Source of the DNA: a bacterium
Lineage (GTDB): Bacteria > Nitrospinota_A > UBA7883 > JACRGQ01
Assembly (NCBI GenBank): GCA_021815535.1
Contig: JAKAGL010000033.1
Coordinates: 1-14,658 of the forward strand
Reading direction: 5' to 3'
DNA: 14,658 nt
Shown: positions 6,580 to 14,040 of the stretch, piece by piece
Numbering within the stretch: the stretch's first letter is position 1
Layout of the letters: each line of letters opens with the position of its first letter
The notes under the pieces: generated by a model
Database searches by the model: none
What the model saw: only the letters and a program-made list of their open reading frames with translations
Told to the model about the DNA's origin: nothing
Translations under genes and position numbers: made by a program

Positions 6580-7083
6580 ATGAACAGAATCATGAAATCG
6601 ATAGCGATACTGGGATGGGCGGCGCTGGTCGGCAGCGCCTCGATTGCTTATGCGGGAGAGGCGGCTGAAGCCGGGAACGATGGGTGGATCATCACGGTCA
6701 ATTTCATCGGTGACCGCCTGTCGGCGGTTACCCTCAATTACCAGTTGGACGAACATGACACCAGCGCGAAATCGGCCATCACCCTTCTGGAATCCCTGAA
6801 AAGGAAACTGACCGAACGGGGATTCGAGCTACTGAACAAGAACGATGACTTGCGGCAGGCCGTGCACGGATACGAGGTGATCATCGTCGGCGACACCGTC
6901 TACTCAGCGGCGGCTCACAGGCCGAAAAGACGCAACGGATACCTGATGGCGATGATCGTCGAGGGGGATAAACTGGCCTTGGTGAACGGCATTCCCGTTC
7001 CGGGAAATGATTTGGACTACCAGCAGATAGAAAAGATGGCCGACGAGATCATCGCGCGGCTGGTGATGCACTCGTCCATTTAA
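6580..7083 (+). CDS. Exported protein of unknown function
   Basis: 167 residues, no family recognised. The N-terminus is a clear Sec signal peptide: basic MNRIMK, hydrophobic core SIAILGWAALVGSA, and cleavage after AYA (residue 25), so the mature protein of about 142 residues is periplasmic or secreted. There is no lipobox cysteine and no cysteine at all in the mature part. The mature region begins with a strand (GWIITVNFIG), then a charged helix (SAITLLESLKRKLTERGF), then strand-rich segments (GYEVIIVGDTVYS, GYLMAMIVEGDKLALVNG) and a C-terminal helix (IEKMADEIIARLVMH). This alternation suggests a small alpha/beta fold. Start: the frame is open to 6514, but 6580 places the signal peptide correctly and has GAGG about 10 bases upstream. 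It stands alone, with its own promoter and structured leader. Confidence 0.8.
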   Translation: MNRIMKSIAILGWAALVGSASIAYAGEAAEAGNDGWIITVNFIGDRLSAVTLNYQLDEHDTSAKSAITLLESLKRKLTERGFELLNKNDDLRQAVHGYEVIIVGDTVYSAAAHRPKRRNGYLMAMIVEGDKLALVNGIPVPGNDLDYQQIEKMADEIIARLVMHSSI

Positions 7084-7241
7084 CGGCGGCTTTCATATCC
7101 GCTGCGCGGCATCATGCCAGGGGGCATTGCCAATGCGTTGCAGCCATTCATGGAATTTTCTCTCTTCCGCGCGGAACAAAGAAGAACATTGCCCGGAACT
7201 TTGCGGTATTTTCCTGCAGACGCGTAACAACTTTATGGATA

Positions 7242-7250
7242 TGTTATAAT
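7242..7250 (+). promoter_or_regulatory. Extended -10 promoter of the receiver-TPR gene
   Basis: TGTTATAAT is a perfect -10 (7245-7250) with the TGn extension (7242-7244). The -35 region is poor. The start would fall near 7257, giving a leader of about 75 bases before the ATG at 7333. The 7084-7241 stretch upstream holds only a 13-base palindrome, GCATTGCCAATGC (7124-7136). Confidence 0.65.
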
Positions 7251-7332
7251 CCCATTGGGTATTTGCATCAACAACTTAACGGAAATATGGGTGCCGGAAA
7301 ACGCCGTATTGGATAATGATTTAGGATGGCGG

Positions 7333-8766
7333 ATGGATAATCAGGAGAAGACCCAGCCAAAAGCTAAAAAGGAAGTTCTGGACATCCTTGACTATCAGCA
7401 ATCGTTGAGGGAAGTCAGGGAAAATATTTCCCGGCTGGGGAAACGGAGCATTTTTGTCGTCAGCGCCGACCAGTATGTGCGGGAGCTTATCAAAGGCTAT
7501 TTTGCCACGCTGGAAATCCCCGCGGATCATTACAGAATAAGCGGTTCTTCCACCATTTTTCTTTCAAGCCTGAAACAGAACCCCGACGCGGTTGATCTGT
7601 TGATATGCCACCTGCGAACCGCCGACAGCTCCATTTCCAGCCCGACCGGCCTGCAACTGATGCAGATGACCAAGGACATCCTTTTGAACAGCGGCTCGCA
7701 AAAAAACATACCGGTCCTCATCATGGAGAAGGAGTTTGACAAGAAGGATATCGTATCGGCCATTAAGGCTGGCGCGTCTTCGGTCCTGCTGCTGCCCGCC
7801 AGCCCCTTGATGCTGGGGAACAAGATCGTTAACAGCCTCGGAAAACCGCCCTCTTCCTCCACCAACGCCGATGAAGTGTACGCATTGCTTCTGTTGGGCA
7901 ACAAATTGCGCGGGCAGGGACTTTTCGACCAGGCCATCGGCGCCTACAACAAGGCGCTTGCGATGGGAGGGGAAAAAGTCGACATCCTGAATGAAAAGGC
8001 CAACGCCTATTTGATGATGGGCGATCTGGAAAGCGCGATCACCGCTTTTAAGCGCGTGACGGAAATCGAGGCGAACTTCCCGCGCGCCTATCAGGGCTTG
8101 GGCGACGCATACGGCCAATTGGGAAACTTTCAGGAAGCAAAAAAGAATTACCTGAAGGTCATCGAATTCGAGCCTCAAAACGTGCTGGTTTACCACAGCG
8201 CCGGAAGCCTATGCCAAGAGGAAGAGGATTTCGCGGCGGCCAGGTCCTTTTTTTTGAAGGGAATTGAGCTGAACCCAAAATTTGCCAAGAATCACCTGGC
8301 TTTGGCGAAGAACTACGAACTGGAAGGCAAGCCCAACGAGGCGCTGAAGGTTTACCAGAATGCCATAGCCCAAAACCCAACCCTTTCCATCCTGCATATC
8401 AACGCAGGAGAATTTTGCCTCAAACACGAGATGAACGTTCAAGCCGAAGAAATATTCGGCAAAGCCATCGGCCTTAACGAAGAGCATCTGCACCTTTACA
8501 ACCGGCTGGGCCTGGCGTTGCGAAAACAGGGAAAGTACGACCAGGCCATCGCCAATTACGCCAAGGGGATCAAAATCAATGGCACCGATGCAAACCTGCG
8601 GTACAACATGGCCAAGGCTCTTTACATGAAAGGCGACGAGGAGAAGGCGCTGGAAATGATTTTATCCGCAATCAAGCTCGATCCCGGCCTGAAGAACGCG
8701 TTGGAGGCTGATCAGGAAATGTCCAAACTCTTTGAAAAATACCCTGGAAAATTCGCCGACCTTTAA
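7333..8766 (+). CDS. Degenerate response-regulator receiver domain fused to TPR repeats
   Basis: 477 residues, cytoplasmic, no signal peptide. Residues 38-170 follow the CheY-like fold (RSIFVVSAD at strand 1, VDLLICHL at strand 3, GLQLMQ, IPVLIM at strand 4, IVSAIKAGASSVLLLPASP at helix 4/strand 5). The key positions are changed: the phosphoacceptor position at the end of strand 3 reads C92-H93 instead of Asp, the Thr/Ser after strand 4 is Met, and the Lys before the strand-5 proline is Leu. Residues 184-455 form about eight consecutive 34-residue TPRs (for example GDLESAITAFKRVTEIEANFPRAYQGLGDAYG). It is probably a scaffold or adaptor whose receiver is not phosphorylated in the normal way. 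Start at 7333 has AGGA six bases upstream; an in-frame TTG at 7255 overlaps the promoter and is rejected. Its 3' end overlaps the hybrid kinase gene by four bases on the other strand. Confidence 0.88.
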   Translation: MDNQEKTQPKAKKEVLDILDYQQSLREVRENISRLGKRSIFVVSADQYVRELIKGYFATLEIPADHYRISGSSTIFLSSLKQNPDAVDLLICHLRTADSSISSPTGLQLMQMTKDILLNSGSQKNIPVLIMEKEFDKKDIVSAIKAGASSVLLLPASPLMLGNKIVNSLGKPPSSSTNADEVYALLLLGNKLRGQGLFDQAIGAYNKALAMGGEKVDILNEKANAYLMMGDLESAITAFKRVTEIEANFPRAYQGLGDAYGQLGNFQEAKKNYLKVIEFEPQNVLVYHSAGSLCQEEEDFAAARSFFLKGIELNPKFAKNHLALAKNYELEGKPNEALKVYQNAIAQNPTLSILHINAGEFCLKHEMNVQAEEIFGKAIGLNEEHLHLYNRLGLALRKQGKYDQAIANYAKGIKINGTDANLRYNMAKALYMKGDEEKALEMILSAIKLDPGLKNALEADQEMSKLFEKYPGKFADL

Positions 8767-10349
8767 CCCGTAATGAACCGCCCGATGCGCGGGATGCAGT
8801 CCGCCTCGGAAAGCGGCTTGGTTATGAAATCGTTCGCCCGGTATTCAAACGCTTTTTTGCGCATCTCGATATCGTTTGCATAGGTTCCGGTAATGACGAT
8901 CACAGGTATGGCGGCGTACTGGGCGTCGGCCTTCAAATTTTGAAGCAGGGTAAGACCGTCCATCACCGGCATCATGAGGTCGGTGATCACCAAGGCCGGA
9001 TTTTTGGCTTGAACGATTTCCATCGCCTCGGCTCCGTTTTTTGCCACCACCACCGCGGCCCCCATATCCTCCAAGAACCGGCGCAGGGGGAATGCCGACA
9101 CTTCGTCATCTTCCGCCACCACCACCAGCGGTTTCAGATCCGGCATATCGACGTAAAACACTGATCCTTCCCCTTTTTTCGATACCACCCGTATCGTGCC
9201 GCCATGGGCTTTCGCGATCTCCATGCTCAAGGGAAGCCCAAAACCGGTACCCCTTTCCCCGGATGTGCCGACGGTGCTGGTCTTCACCTCATACCTGAAA
9301 AGGTCATGCAAGATATGCTCATCGATACCCACCCCGTTATCCCTGACGGCGACAACATTTTGCCCGGCGGGCATGAATACGCTGACCACGCCCCCTTTGG
9401 AGAACTTGATCGCGTTTGACACAAGGTTTTGGATTATCCGCTGGAACATAATGCGGTCCACATAAAGCCTGGCGTGGGGCGGCACCTCGTTCTTCAGAAC
9501 GACCCCTTTTTCCCCGGCCAGGATGGCGAGTTCGCCTATAACGGCGTCAGAAAGGTTTTTTATGCCGCATATCTTCCTGTTCAACCGGATAACCCCGCCC
9601 TGAAGCTGGGCCGATTCCAAAATATTATCCGCCATGCCGATCATCGTTTCGCAAACGCCGATCGATTTTCCAAGCATGACGCGGCATTCATCGCATTCCG
9701 GCCTTTTATTGGCCGACATGGTGACCTTCTGAAGCAGGATAACGTTGGCCAACGGCGAACGAAGGTCGTGCGCAACCAGCGACAAGAATTTATCCTTCAT
9801 TTGGGTGGCGTTCTCCGCCAACTCCTTGGCGGCCTTCAGCTTCTCCTCGGCGACCTTGCGGTCGGTGATATCGGCCAGCACCGCATGGTAGGGGGGCGCC
9901 CCATCTTCGGCGCTTCCGGCAACGACCGCATCCAGTTTTCCCCAGAACTGCGTGCCATCCCGGCGTTCCATCATTACCTCGCATGACTGCGGCTGGCCCG
10001 TTTTAACAAGTTCTTTCAGGAACTGATGGAACGTTTCCTGATGCCCGCCGGTGACGAACCGCGCAAAAGGCTGGCCGCCCAATTGGCCTCTTTCCGTGCT
10101 TAATAACGTGGCGGTGGTGAGATTGGCTTCAAAAACCAGGCCATCGCCGTTCATGGTGATAAAGCCGACGGGGGCGAGATTGTAAAACCCGAACAATTTC
10201 TCGCGGCCGGCTTCCAGGATCTCCTGTGTTTGGCGAAGTTCCTCGATCTGACTTTCCAGCTCGGCTTGGCGAAGCCGCGCCTCGTAAAGCAATCCCTGCC
10301 AATCTTCCTCTCTGCCCGCTTCGGGTTGCCCAGATCGGTTATTGGACAT
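8763..10349 (-). CDS. Hybrid sensor histidine kinase (PAS-HisKA-HATPase-receiver)
   Basis: 528 residues with no membrane segment, so it probably senses a cytoplasmic signal. Order: coiled coil (about 26-52), PAS domain (about 53-165; FYNLAPVGFITMNGDG, ending in ADITDRK), HisKA with the phospho-accepting H194 in LVAHDLRSPL (191-200), HATPase with the N box NLVSNAIKF (308-316), DNGVGID (337-343) and GTGFGLPL (367-374), then a C-terminal receiver (about 408-528). The receiver is fully canonical: D414/D415, phosphoacceptor D457 in ITDLMMP, T487 and K511. No DNA-binding output is present, so the phosphate must pass on or be read through protein contacts. The ATG at 10349 has no Shine-Dalgarno and lies within the end of a 17-codon leader ORF; a TTG at 10364 is also in frame. 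The convergent pseudo-receiver/TPR gene is an obvious candidate partner, but only by position. Confidence 0.93.
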   Translation of the reverse strand: MSNNRSGQPEAGREEDWQGLLYEARLRQAELESQIEELRQTQEILEAGREKLFGFYNLAPVGFITMNGDGLVFEANLTTATLLSTERGQLGGQPFARFVTGGHQETFHQFLKELVKTGQPQSCEVMMERRDGTQFWGKLDAVVAGSAEDGAPPYHAVLADITDRKVAEEKLKAAKELAENATQMKDKFLSLVAHDLRSPLANVILLQKVTMSANKRPECDECRVMLGKSIGVCETMIGMADNILESAQLQGGVIRLNRKICGIKNLSDAVIGELAILAGEKGVVLKNEVPPHARLYVDRIMFQRIIQNLVSNAIKFSKGGVVSVFMPAGQNVVAVRDNGVGIDEHILHDLFRYEVKTSTVGTSGERGTGFGLPLSMEIAKAHGGTIRVVSKKGEGSVFYVDMPDLKPLVVVAEDDEVSAFPLRRFLEDMGAAVVVAKNGAEAMEIVQAKNPALVITDLMMPVMDGLTLLQNLKADAQYAAIPVIVITGTYANDIEMRKKAFEYRANDFITKPLSEADCIPRIGRFITG

Positions 10350-10392
10350 TACGATGCACCGCAACTATTCGGCGGACCGGTTGAAGAGTCAT
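10339..10392 (-). CDS. 17-codon leader ORF overlapping the hybrid kinase start
   Basis: Encodes MTLQPVRRIVAVHRNVQ and stops at TAA (10341-10339), 11 bases into the kinase gene in another frame. Its ATG at 10392 has GGAGG seven bases upstream, the best ribosome binding site in this region, whereas the kinase ATG at 10349 has none. The arrangement is typical of translational coupling, with ribosomes ending on the short ORF restarting at the kinase ATG. The peptide has no regulatory amino-acid run, is basic and probably has no function of its own. Confidence 0.5.
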   Translation of the reverse strand: MTLQPVRRIVAVHRNVQ

Positions 10393-10428
10393 GTGCCTTC
10401 CTCCTCAATAAAAAAACCACGCATCCGC

Positions 10429-10437
10429 ATTGTACCA
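10429..10437 (-). promoter_or_regulatory. Extended -10 promoter of the hybrid kinase
   Basis: TGGTACAAT on the minus strand gives a -10 hexamer TACAAT (10434-10429) with the TGn extension (10437-10435). No good -35 is found. Transcription would start near 10422, 30 bases before the leader ORF start. Confidence 0.6.
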
Positions 10438-10438
10438 C

Positions 10439-10454
10439 TTATCGTACATGATAA
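10439..10454. repeat. TTATC-N6-GATAA inverted repeat at the kinase promoter
   Basis: TTATC (10439-10443) and GATAA (10450-10454) form a perfect 5-bp dyad with a six-base centre. It lies immediately upstream of the extended -10 element, where a -35 would normally be. That is the usual position for an activator or a repressor site. Confidence 0.4.
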
Positions 10455-10465
10455 TTGGGAAGCGA

Positions 10466-10487
10466 CCCGGCCGGCCTTACGGCCGGG
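10466..10487. repeat. GC-rich inverted repeat between the divergent promoters
   Basis: CCCGGCCG (10466-10473) and CGGCCGGG (10480-10487) form an 8-bp stem with a six-base loop. An alternative fold, CCGGCC and GGCCGG (10471-10486), gives a GTAA tetraloop (GNRA class) on the minus strand. No T run follows on either strand. It lies upstream of both predicted transcripts, so it may be a DNA element or the remains of a terminator. Confidence 0.4.
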
Positions 10488-10564
10488 GGCGGAACCTTTT
10501 GCGGAAGACCTAATAGCCGCCTTTACATGCTTCCCCGTGAAGCAAATGGCCGCCCGCGATGCAA

Positions 10565-10593
10565 TTGACATCCCCTCACCCAATAGATAGAAT
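10565..10593 (+). promoter_or_regulatory. Consensus sigma70 promoter of the M16 operon
   Basis: TTGACA (10565-10570), a 17-base spacer and TAGAAT (10588-10593) give an almost perfect match to the housekeeping consensus. The start would be near 10600, leaving a leader of about 20 bases. It is the strongest promoter visible in the window and predicts steady expression of the four-gene operon. Confidence 0.8.
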
Positions 10594-10619
10594 CATACAC
10601 GCTTAATTTTTCGGGAGTT

Positions 10620-12161
10620 ATGAAATCAGCTTTGAAAGAAATTAACAGTAGATTCCTGATAAGGTTCCGGTTTTTTGCAGTCTCCATCCTGACTGTCATT
10701 CTCCTTGCGCCCGGAACGGGGCATGCTCAAAGCTCGCTCGAAGGGCGCGTAAAGGAATACCGGCTTAAGAACGGCCTGCACCTGCTTGTCCTCCAGCGGA
10801 ACGGCGCCCCGACATTCGCGGCATACGTCCGTTTTCTGGTCGGCGGAGTGGACGAACAGGCCGGCCATAGCGGCGTGGCGCATATTCTGGAGCACATGCT
10901 CTTCAAAGGAAGCAAGCGGATAGGCACCTCCGACTGGAAGAAGGAAAAGCCGCTGATGGACGAGGTGGATACGCTGGGATCCGCCTATGACGCCGAAAAA
11001 CTGAAAGGGGCGAAGGCCGACCCCCAGAAACTGGCCGAGCTGAAAGCCAAACTGAATCAGGCGATGGAAGCCCAGCGGAAATACATCCGCGAGGATGAGA
11101 TAAGCGAGATCTACCAAAAGAACGGGGGACAGGGGTTCAACGCTTTCACCGCGCAGGACACCACCACCTACCTCATAAAGCTTCCGTCAAACCGCTTTGA
11201 ACTTTGGGCGTGGCTGGAGGCCGACCGCCTGAACGAACCGGTACTGCGCGAATACTATGCCGAACGCGACGTGATCATGGAAGAACGCCGCCGCAGTGTG
11301 AGCAACAGCCCCGAGGGGACGCTTTATGAAAACTTCCTGGCGGCCGCATTCACCGCCTCTCCCTATCACACGCCGATCATCGGCTGGGCCAGCGACATCG
11401 ATTACATGCCGCTGGATACGGTGCAACGCTTCCTCAAAACCTACTACTCCCCCAACAACATGGTGGTCTGTATTGTGGGGGATCTCGACCCGGAGTATGT
11501 GTATAAAACCATCGACCGCTACTTCGCCCCCATTCCGCCGCAGGTCATCCCCCCGCGCAATACCACGGTGGAGCCGCCGCAGATAGGGGAACGCCGGGTA
11601 ACCGTGCGGTTCAATGCCCAGCCGCAGGCCATCATCGGCTTTCACAAGCCGGTGCGCGTGGGCAACATCGATTACGTGTTCGATGTGATCGACTACATAC
11701 TCACGCACGGGCGCACCTCCCGCTTCTATAAATCGCTGGTGCTGGAAAAGGGGATCGCCACATCGGTAAGCGGATGGGAAGGCCCGGGCAGGCGGTATCC
11801 CAACCTGTACATGTTGCAGGCCATCCCGCGAGAGCCGCACACCACCGCCGAGTTGGAAACGGCGATCTACGCCGAGCTGGACCGCCTTAAAACCGTGCCG
11901 CTCACCAAAGAAGAGATGGAAAAAGTGATCAACAACGTGGAAGTAAGCTATCTGCGCGGCCTGCAATCCAACAGCGGCATCGCCTACTACATGTCCGAAT
12001 ATGCCATCATCGAAGGGGACTGGCGCGAGATGATCCGCTATGTCGATAACATCCGCAAGGTCACGCCCGATGATGTGATGGCGGTGGCGAAAAAATATCT
12101 CACCCCGGAGAACCGCACCGTGGCGACGCTGGTGCCTGCCAAAAAGGAAGCGGCCCAATGA
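10620..12161 (+). CDS. M16 zinc metallopeptidase, catalytic subunit (periplasmic)
   Basis: 513 residues. A Sec signal peptide with a long basic n-region (MKSALKEINSRFLIRFR) and core FFAVSILTVILLAPG is probably cleaved after GHA (residue 36). The inverted zinc motif HILEH (H88, E91, H92) is intact, and the third ligand is E222 in ERDVIMEE (215-222), with E215 also conserved. Between H92 and E222 lie 130 residues, against about 76 in classical members. The extra ~54 residues (about 110-165) are a charged, probably helical insert seen in a bacterial M16 subgroup. The typical NAFTAQDTTTY segment (174-184) follows. The second M16 domain (about 260-500) carries GRTSRFYKSLVLEKGIA (364-380). The start has GGGAG only two bases before the ATG, so spacing is tight. 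It overlaps the next gene by four bases (ATGA) and presumably forms a heterodimer with its product. Confidence 0.93.
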   Translation: MKSALKEINSRFLIRFRFFAVSILTVILLAPGTGHAQSSLEGRVKEYRLKNGLHLLVLQRNGAPTFAAYVRFLVGGVDEQAGHSGVAHILEHMLFKGSKRIGTSDWKKEKPLMDEVDTLGSAYDAEKLKGAKADPQKLAELKAKLNQAMEAQRKYIREDEISEIYQKNGGQGFNAFTAQDTTTYLIKLPSNRFELWAWLEADRLNEPVLREYYAERDVIMEERRRSVSNSPEGTLYENFLAAAFTASPYHTPIIGWASDIDYMPLDTVQRFLKTYYSPNNMVVCIVGDLDPEYVYKTIDRYFAPIPPQVIPPRNTTVEPPQIGERRVTVRFNAQPQAIIGFHKPVRVGNIDYVFDVIDYILTHGRTSRFYKSLVLEKGIATSVSGWEGPGRRYPNLYMLQAIPREPHTTAELETAIYAELDRLKTVPLTKEEMEKVINNVEVSYLRGLQSNSGIAYYMSEYAIIEGDWREMIRYVDNIRKVTPDDVMAVAKKYLTPENRTVATLVPAKKEAAQ

Positions 12162-13579
12162 TGCTGAAAAAGGCGCTGGCGGTTGCCGCCCTCATCCTCT
12201 GCCTCTCCGCCCCCTCGTTCGCGGGACAAACGGCCGCCCAACGACCGGAGGGGCTGACCTATCCCCCGCTGGTTTTCAACCTGCCGAAAACGGTCCGGGT
12301 ACAGCTGAAGAACGGCATGGTGCTTCACCTGCTGGAAGACCACGAACTCCCGCTGGTGAACATACAGGCGATGGTCCGCATCGGCGATGCGTGGGAACCG
12401 GCCGGCAAGGCGGGGCTAGCCTCGCTTACCGGCATGATTTGGCGCGCGGGGGGCACCGGGAAACTTTCCCCCGGCGCACTGGATGAAAAGCTGGAATATA
12501 TGGGGGCGGTGCTGGAGACCATGATCACCGCCGAAAGCGGAGCCGTCACCCTGAACGTAATGACGCGCAACCTGGATGAGGGGTTGGGGCTGTTCGCCGA
12601 TATCATCCGCACCCCCGCGTTCAACGAACAGCGCTTTGAAACCCTCAAAGCCCAGATGCTGGAGAACATCGCCCGCGAAGCGGACGACCCGGAAACGCTG
12701 GTGGACCGCGAGTTCCGCCGCCTGCTTTTCGCGGGGCACCCCTTCGGCAACGTGCCGGATACCGCTTCGGTAAAGGGGATCACCCGCGAGGACTGCGTTG
12801 ACTTTTACCGGCGGCACGTCGGCCCCGAAAGCTTCATCATCGCCATAAACGGCGATTTCAACTCGGACGATATGGTGCGCCGCTTCGAAGCCCTCTTTGA
12901 CGGGTTCCCCCGCGCCGCCGAGCCGGTGGGGCCGTTGCCCCAACTGCCCCCAGACATCACCCCGGGGGTGTACCTGGTGGACAAACCGCTTCCCCAGACC
13001 GGCATCCGGATGGGCCACTTCGGCCTCAGCCGGAAAGACCCCGATTTCGATGCCGTCCGCGTGATGAACTACATCGTGGGAGGGGGCGGATTCGCCAGCC
13101 GGTTGATGAAGGAGATCCGCACCGTCCGGGGGCTGGCCTACAGCGTCTACTCCTACTTTGGCATGAACGACGGCACCAAGGGAACCTTCTCGGTGGGGGG
13201 CGAAACCAAAGCGGCCAGCACGCATGAATTCATCGATACCGCGCGCAACATCATGGAAGGGGTGGCCGCCAACGGTATCACCGAACAGGAATTGACGATG
13301 GCGAAGGACGCGCTTATCAACAGTTTCGTTTTCGCATTCGATAAAAAATCCGACGTGGCACAGCGGTACGCGTGGATGGAATATTACGATATGCCGGATG
13401 ACTATCTGCGTGGCCTGCGCGAACGCATCCAAAAGGTGACGATGGCGGACGTGAAGCGGGTGGCGCAACAATACCTCAGGCCGGACCGGATGGTGATCGT
13501 GGCCCTCGGGGACAAGAAGGTCATCGGAGAACAACTGGAAAAGATCGGGCCGGTGAAGATCATCGAGCCGTCTAAATGA
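12158..13579 (+). CDS. M16 peptidase-like protein, non-catalytic partner (periplasmic)
   Basis: 473 residues with a Sec signal peptide (MMLKKALAVAALILCLSAPSFA, cleavage after residue 22). It has the two-domain M16 layout without the ~54-residue insert, but the zinc site is lost: where the partner has HILEH, this protein reads SLTGM (89-93), so both histidines and the glutamate are gone. The C-terminal half keeps the substrate-binding arginine/tyrosine block (EIRTVRGLAYSVYS, 319-332, with R321, R324 and Y328) and GGGGFASRLMKEI (308-320). This is the pattern of the inactive subunit in known M16B pairs and in mitochondrial processing peptidase alpha. Start ATG at 12158 overlaps the previous stop (ATGA), with AAGGA about nine bases upstream; ATG at 12161 is an alternative. 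It also overlaps the next gene by four bases, so both joins are probably translationally coupled. Confidence 0.92.
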   Translation: MMLKKALAVAALILCLSAPSFAGQTAAQRPEGLTYPPLVFNLPKTVRVQLKNGMVLHLLEDHELPLVNIQAMVRIGDAWEPAGKAGLASLTGMIWRAGGTGKLSPGALDEKLEYMGAVLETMITAESGAVTLNVMTRNLDEGLGLFADIIRTPAFNEQRFETLKAQMLENIAREADDPETLVDREFRRLLFAGHPFGNVPDTASVKGITREDCVDFYRRHVGPESFIIAINGDFNSDDMVRRFEALFDGFPRAAEPVGPLPQLPPDITPGVYLVDKPLPQTGIRMGHFGLSRKDPDFDAVRVMNYIVGGGGFASRLMKEIRTVRGLAYSVYSYFGMNDGTKGTFSVGGETKAASTHEFIDTARNIMEGVAANGITEQELTMAKDALINSFVFAFDKKSDVAQRYAWMEYYDMPDDYLRGLRERIQKVTMADVKRVAQQYLRPDRMVIVALGDKKVIGEQLEKIGPVKIIEPSK

Positions 13580-14040
13580 AGGAAAAGATAATACAGGCCA
13601 TCCGAAAGATCTTGGCCAGCGGCGATGACCCGCATAAGATCGCATTGGCCTGCGCCATCGGCTTTTTTGTGGCGTTCTTCCCGGTGTTCGGGGTACATAC
13701 CGTCATGGCGCTGGCGATGGCTTGGGCGTTCCGCGTCAGCCCCGCCATCACGCTTGCCGCCACATTCATCAACAATCCGTGGACCATCGCCCCCATATAT
13801 GGCGGCAGCCTCTGGTTCGGCATGCTGATCACCCATACCGACATCCACGACTTCAACATCAATTGGGGTTCCCTCAACTGGAGCCTCTTTGTGGAACTGG
13901 TGAAGCTGGTCGGCATCCCCTTCGTGGCCGGATGCCTGATGCTTGGCACGGCCACCGCCGTGACCGGCTACTTTCTGGTCCGCCGGATGGTCGTCATCTA
14001 CCGCCTCAAGAAACAGTGCGCGGAGGGCGGCGCGCTGTAA
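13576..14040 (+). CDS. DUF2062 family membrane protein
   Basis: 154 residues matching the DUF2062 pattern: a basic amphipathic start (MKEKIIQAIRKILASGDDP), then HKIALACAIGFFVAFFPVFGVHTVMALAMAWAF as two hydrophobic stretches (split at the FPVFGVH turn, about 38-44), the NNPWT motif (66-70) and a C-terminal membrane segment (about 112-138) followed by a basic tail. It is probably an inner-membrane protein with three or four membrane passes. The biochemical function of DUF2062 is not established; in other genomes it can be a domain next to glycosyltransferases. Its ATG overlaps the M16 stop (ATGA) and its stop overlaps the next start (TAATG). The ribosome binding site is weak (GAG about eight bases upstream), which fits coupling. 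Confidence 0.85.
   Translation: MKEKIIQAIRKILASGDDPHKIALACAIGFFVAFFPVFGVHTVMALAMAWAFRVSPAITLAATFINNPWTIAPIYGGSLWFGMLITHTDIHDFNINWGSLNWSLFVELVKLVGIPFVAGCLMLGTATAVTGYFLVRRMVVIYRLKKQCAEGGAL

Noticed and set aside
7093..7254. Open minus-strand frame ending EERKFHEWLQRIGNAP...AAQRI before a TGA at 7095-7093
   Set aside because: It looks somewhat protein-like, but has no ATG or GTG start, no ribosome site, and overlaps the promoter of the receiver/TPR gene.
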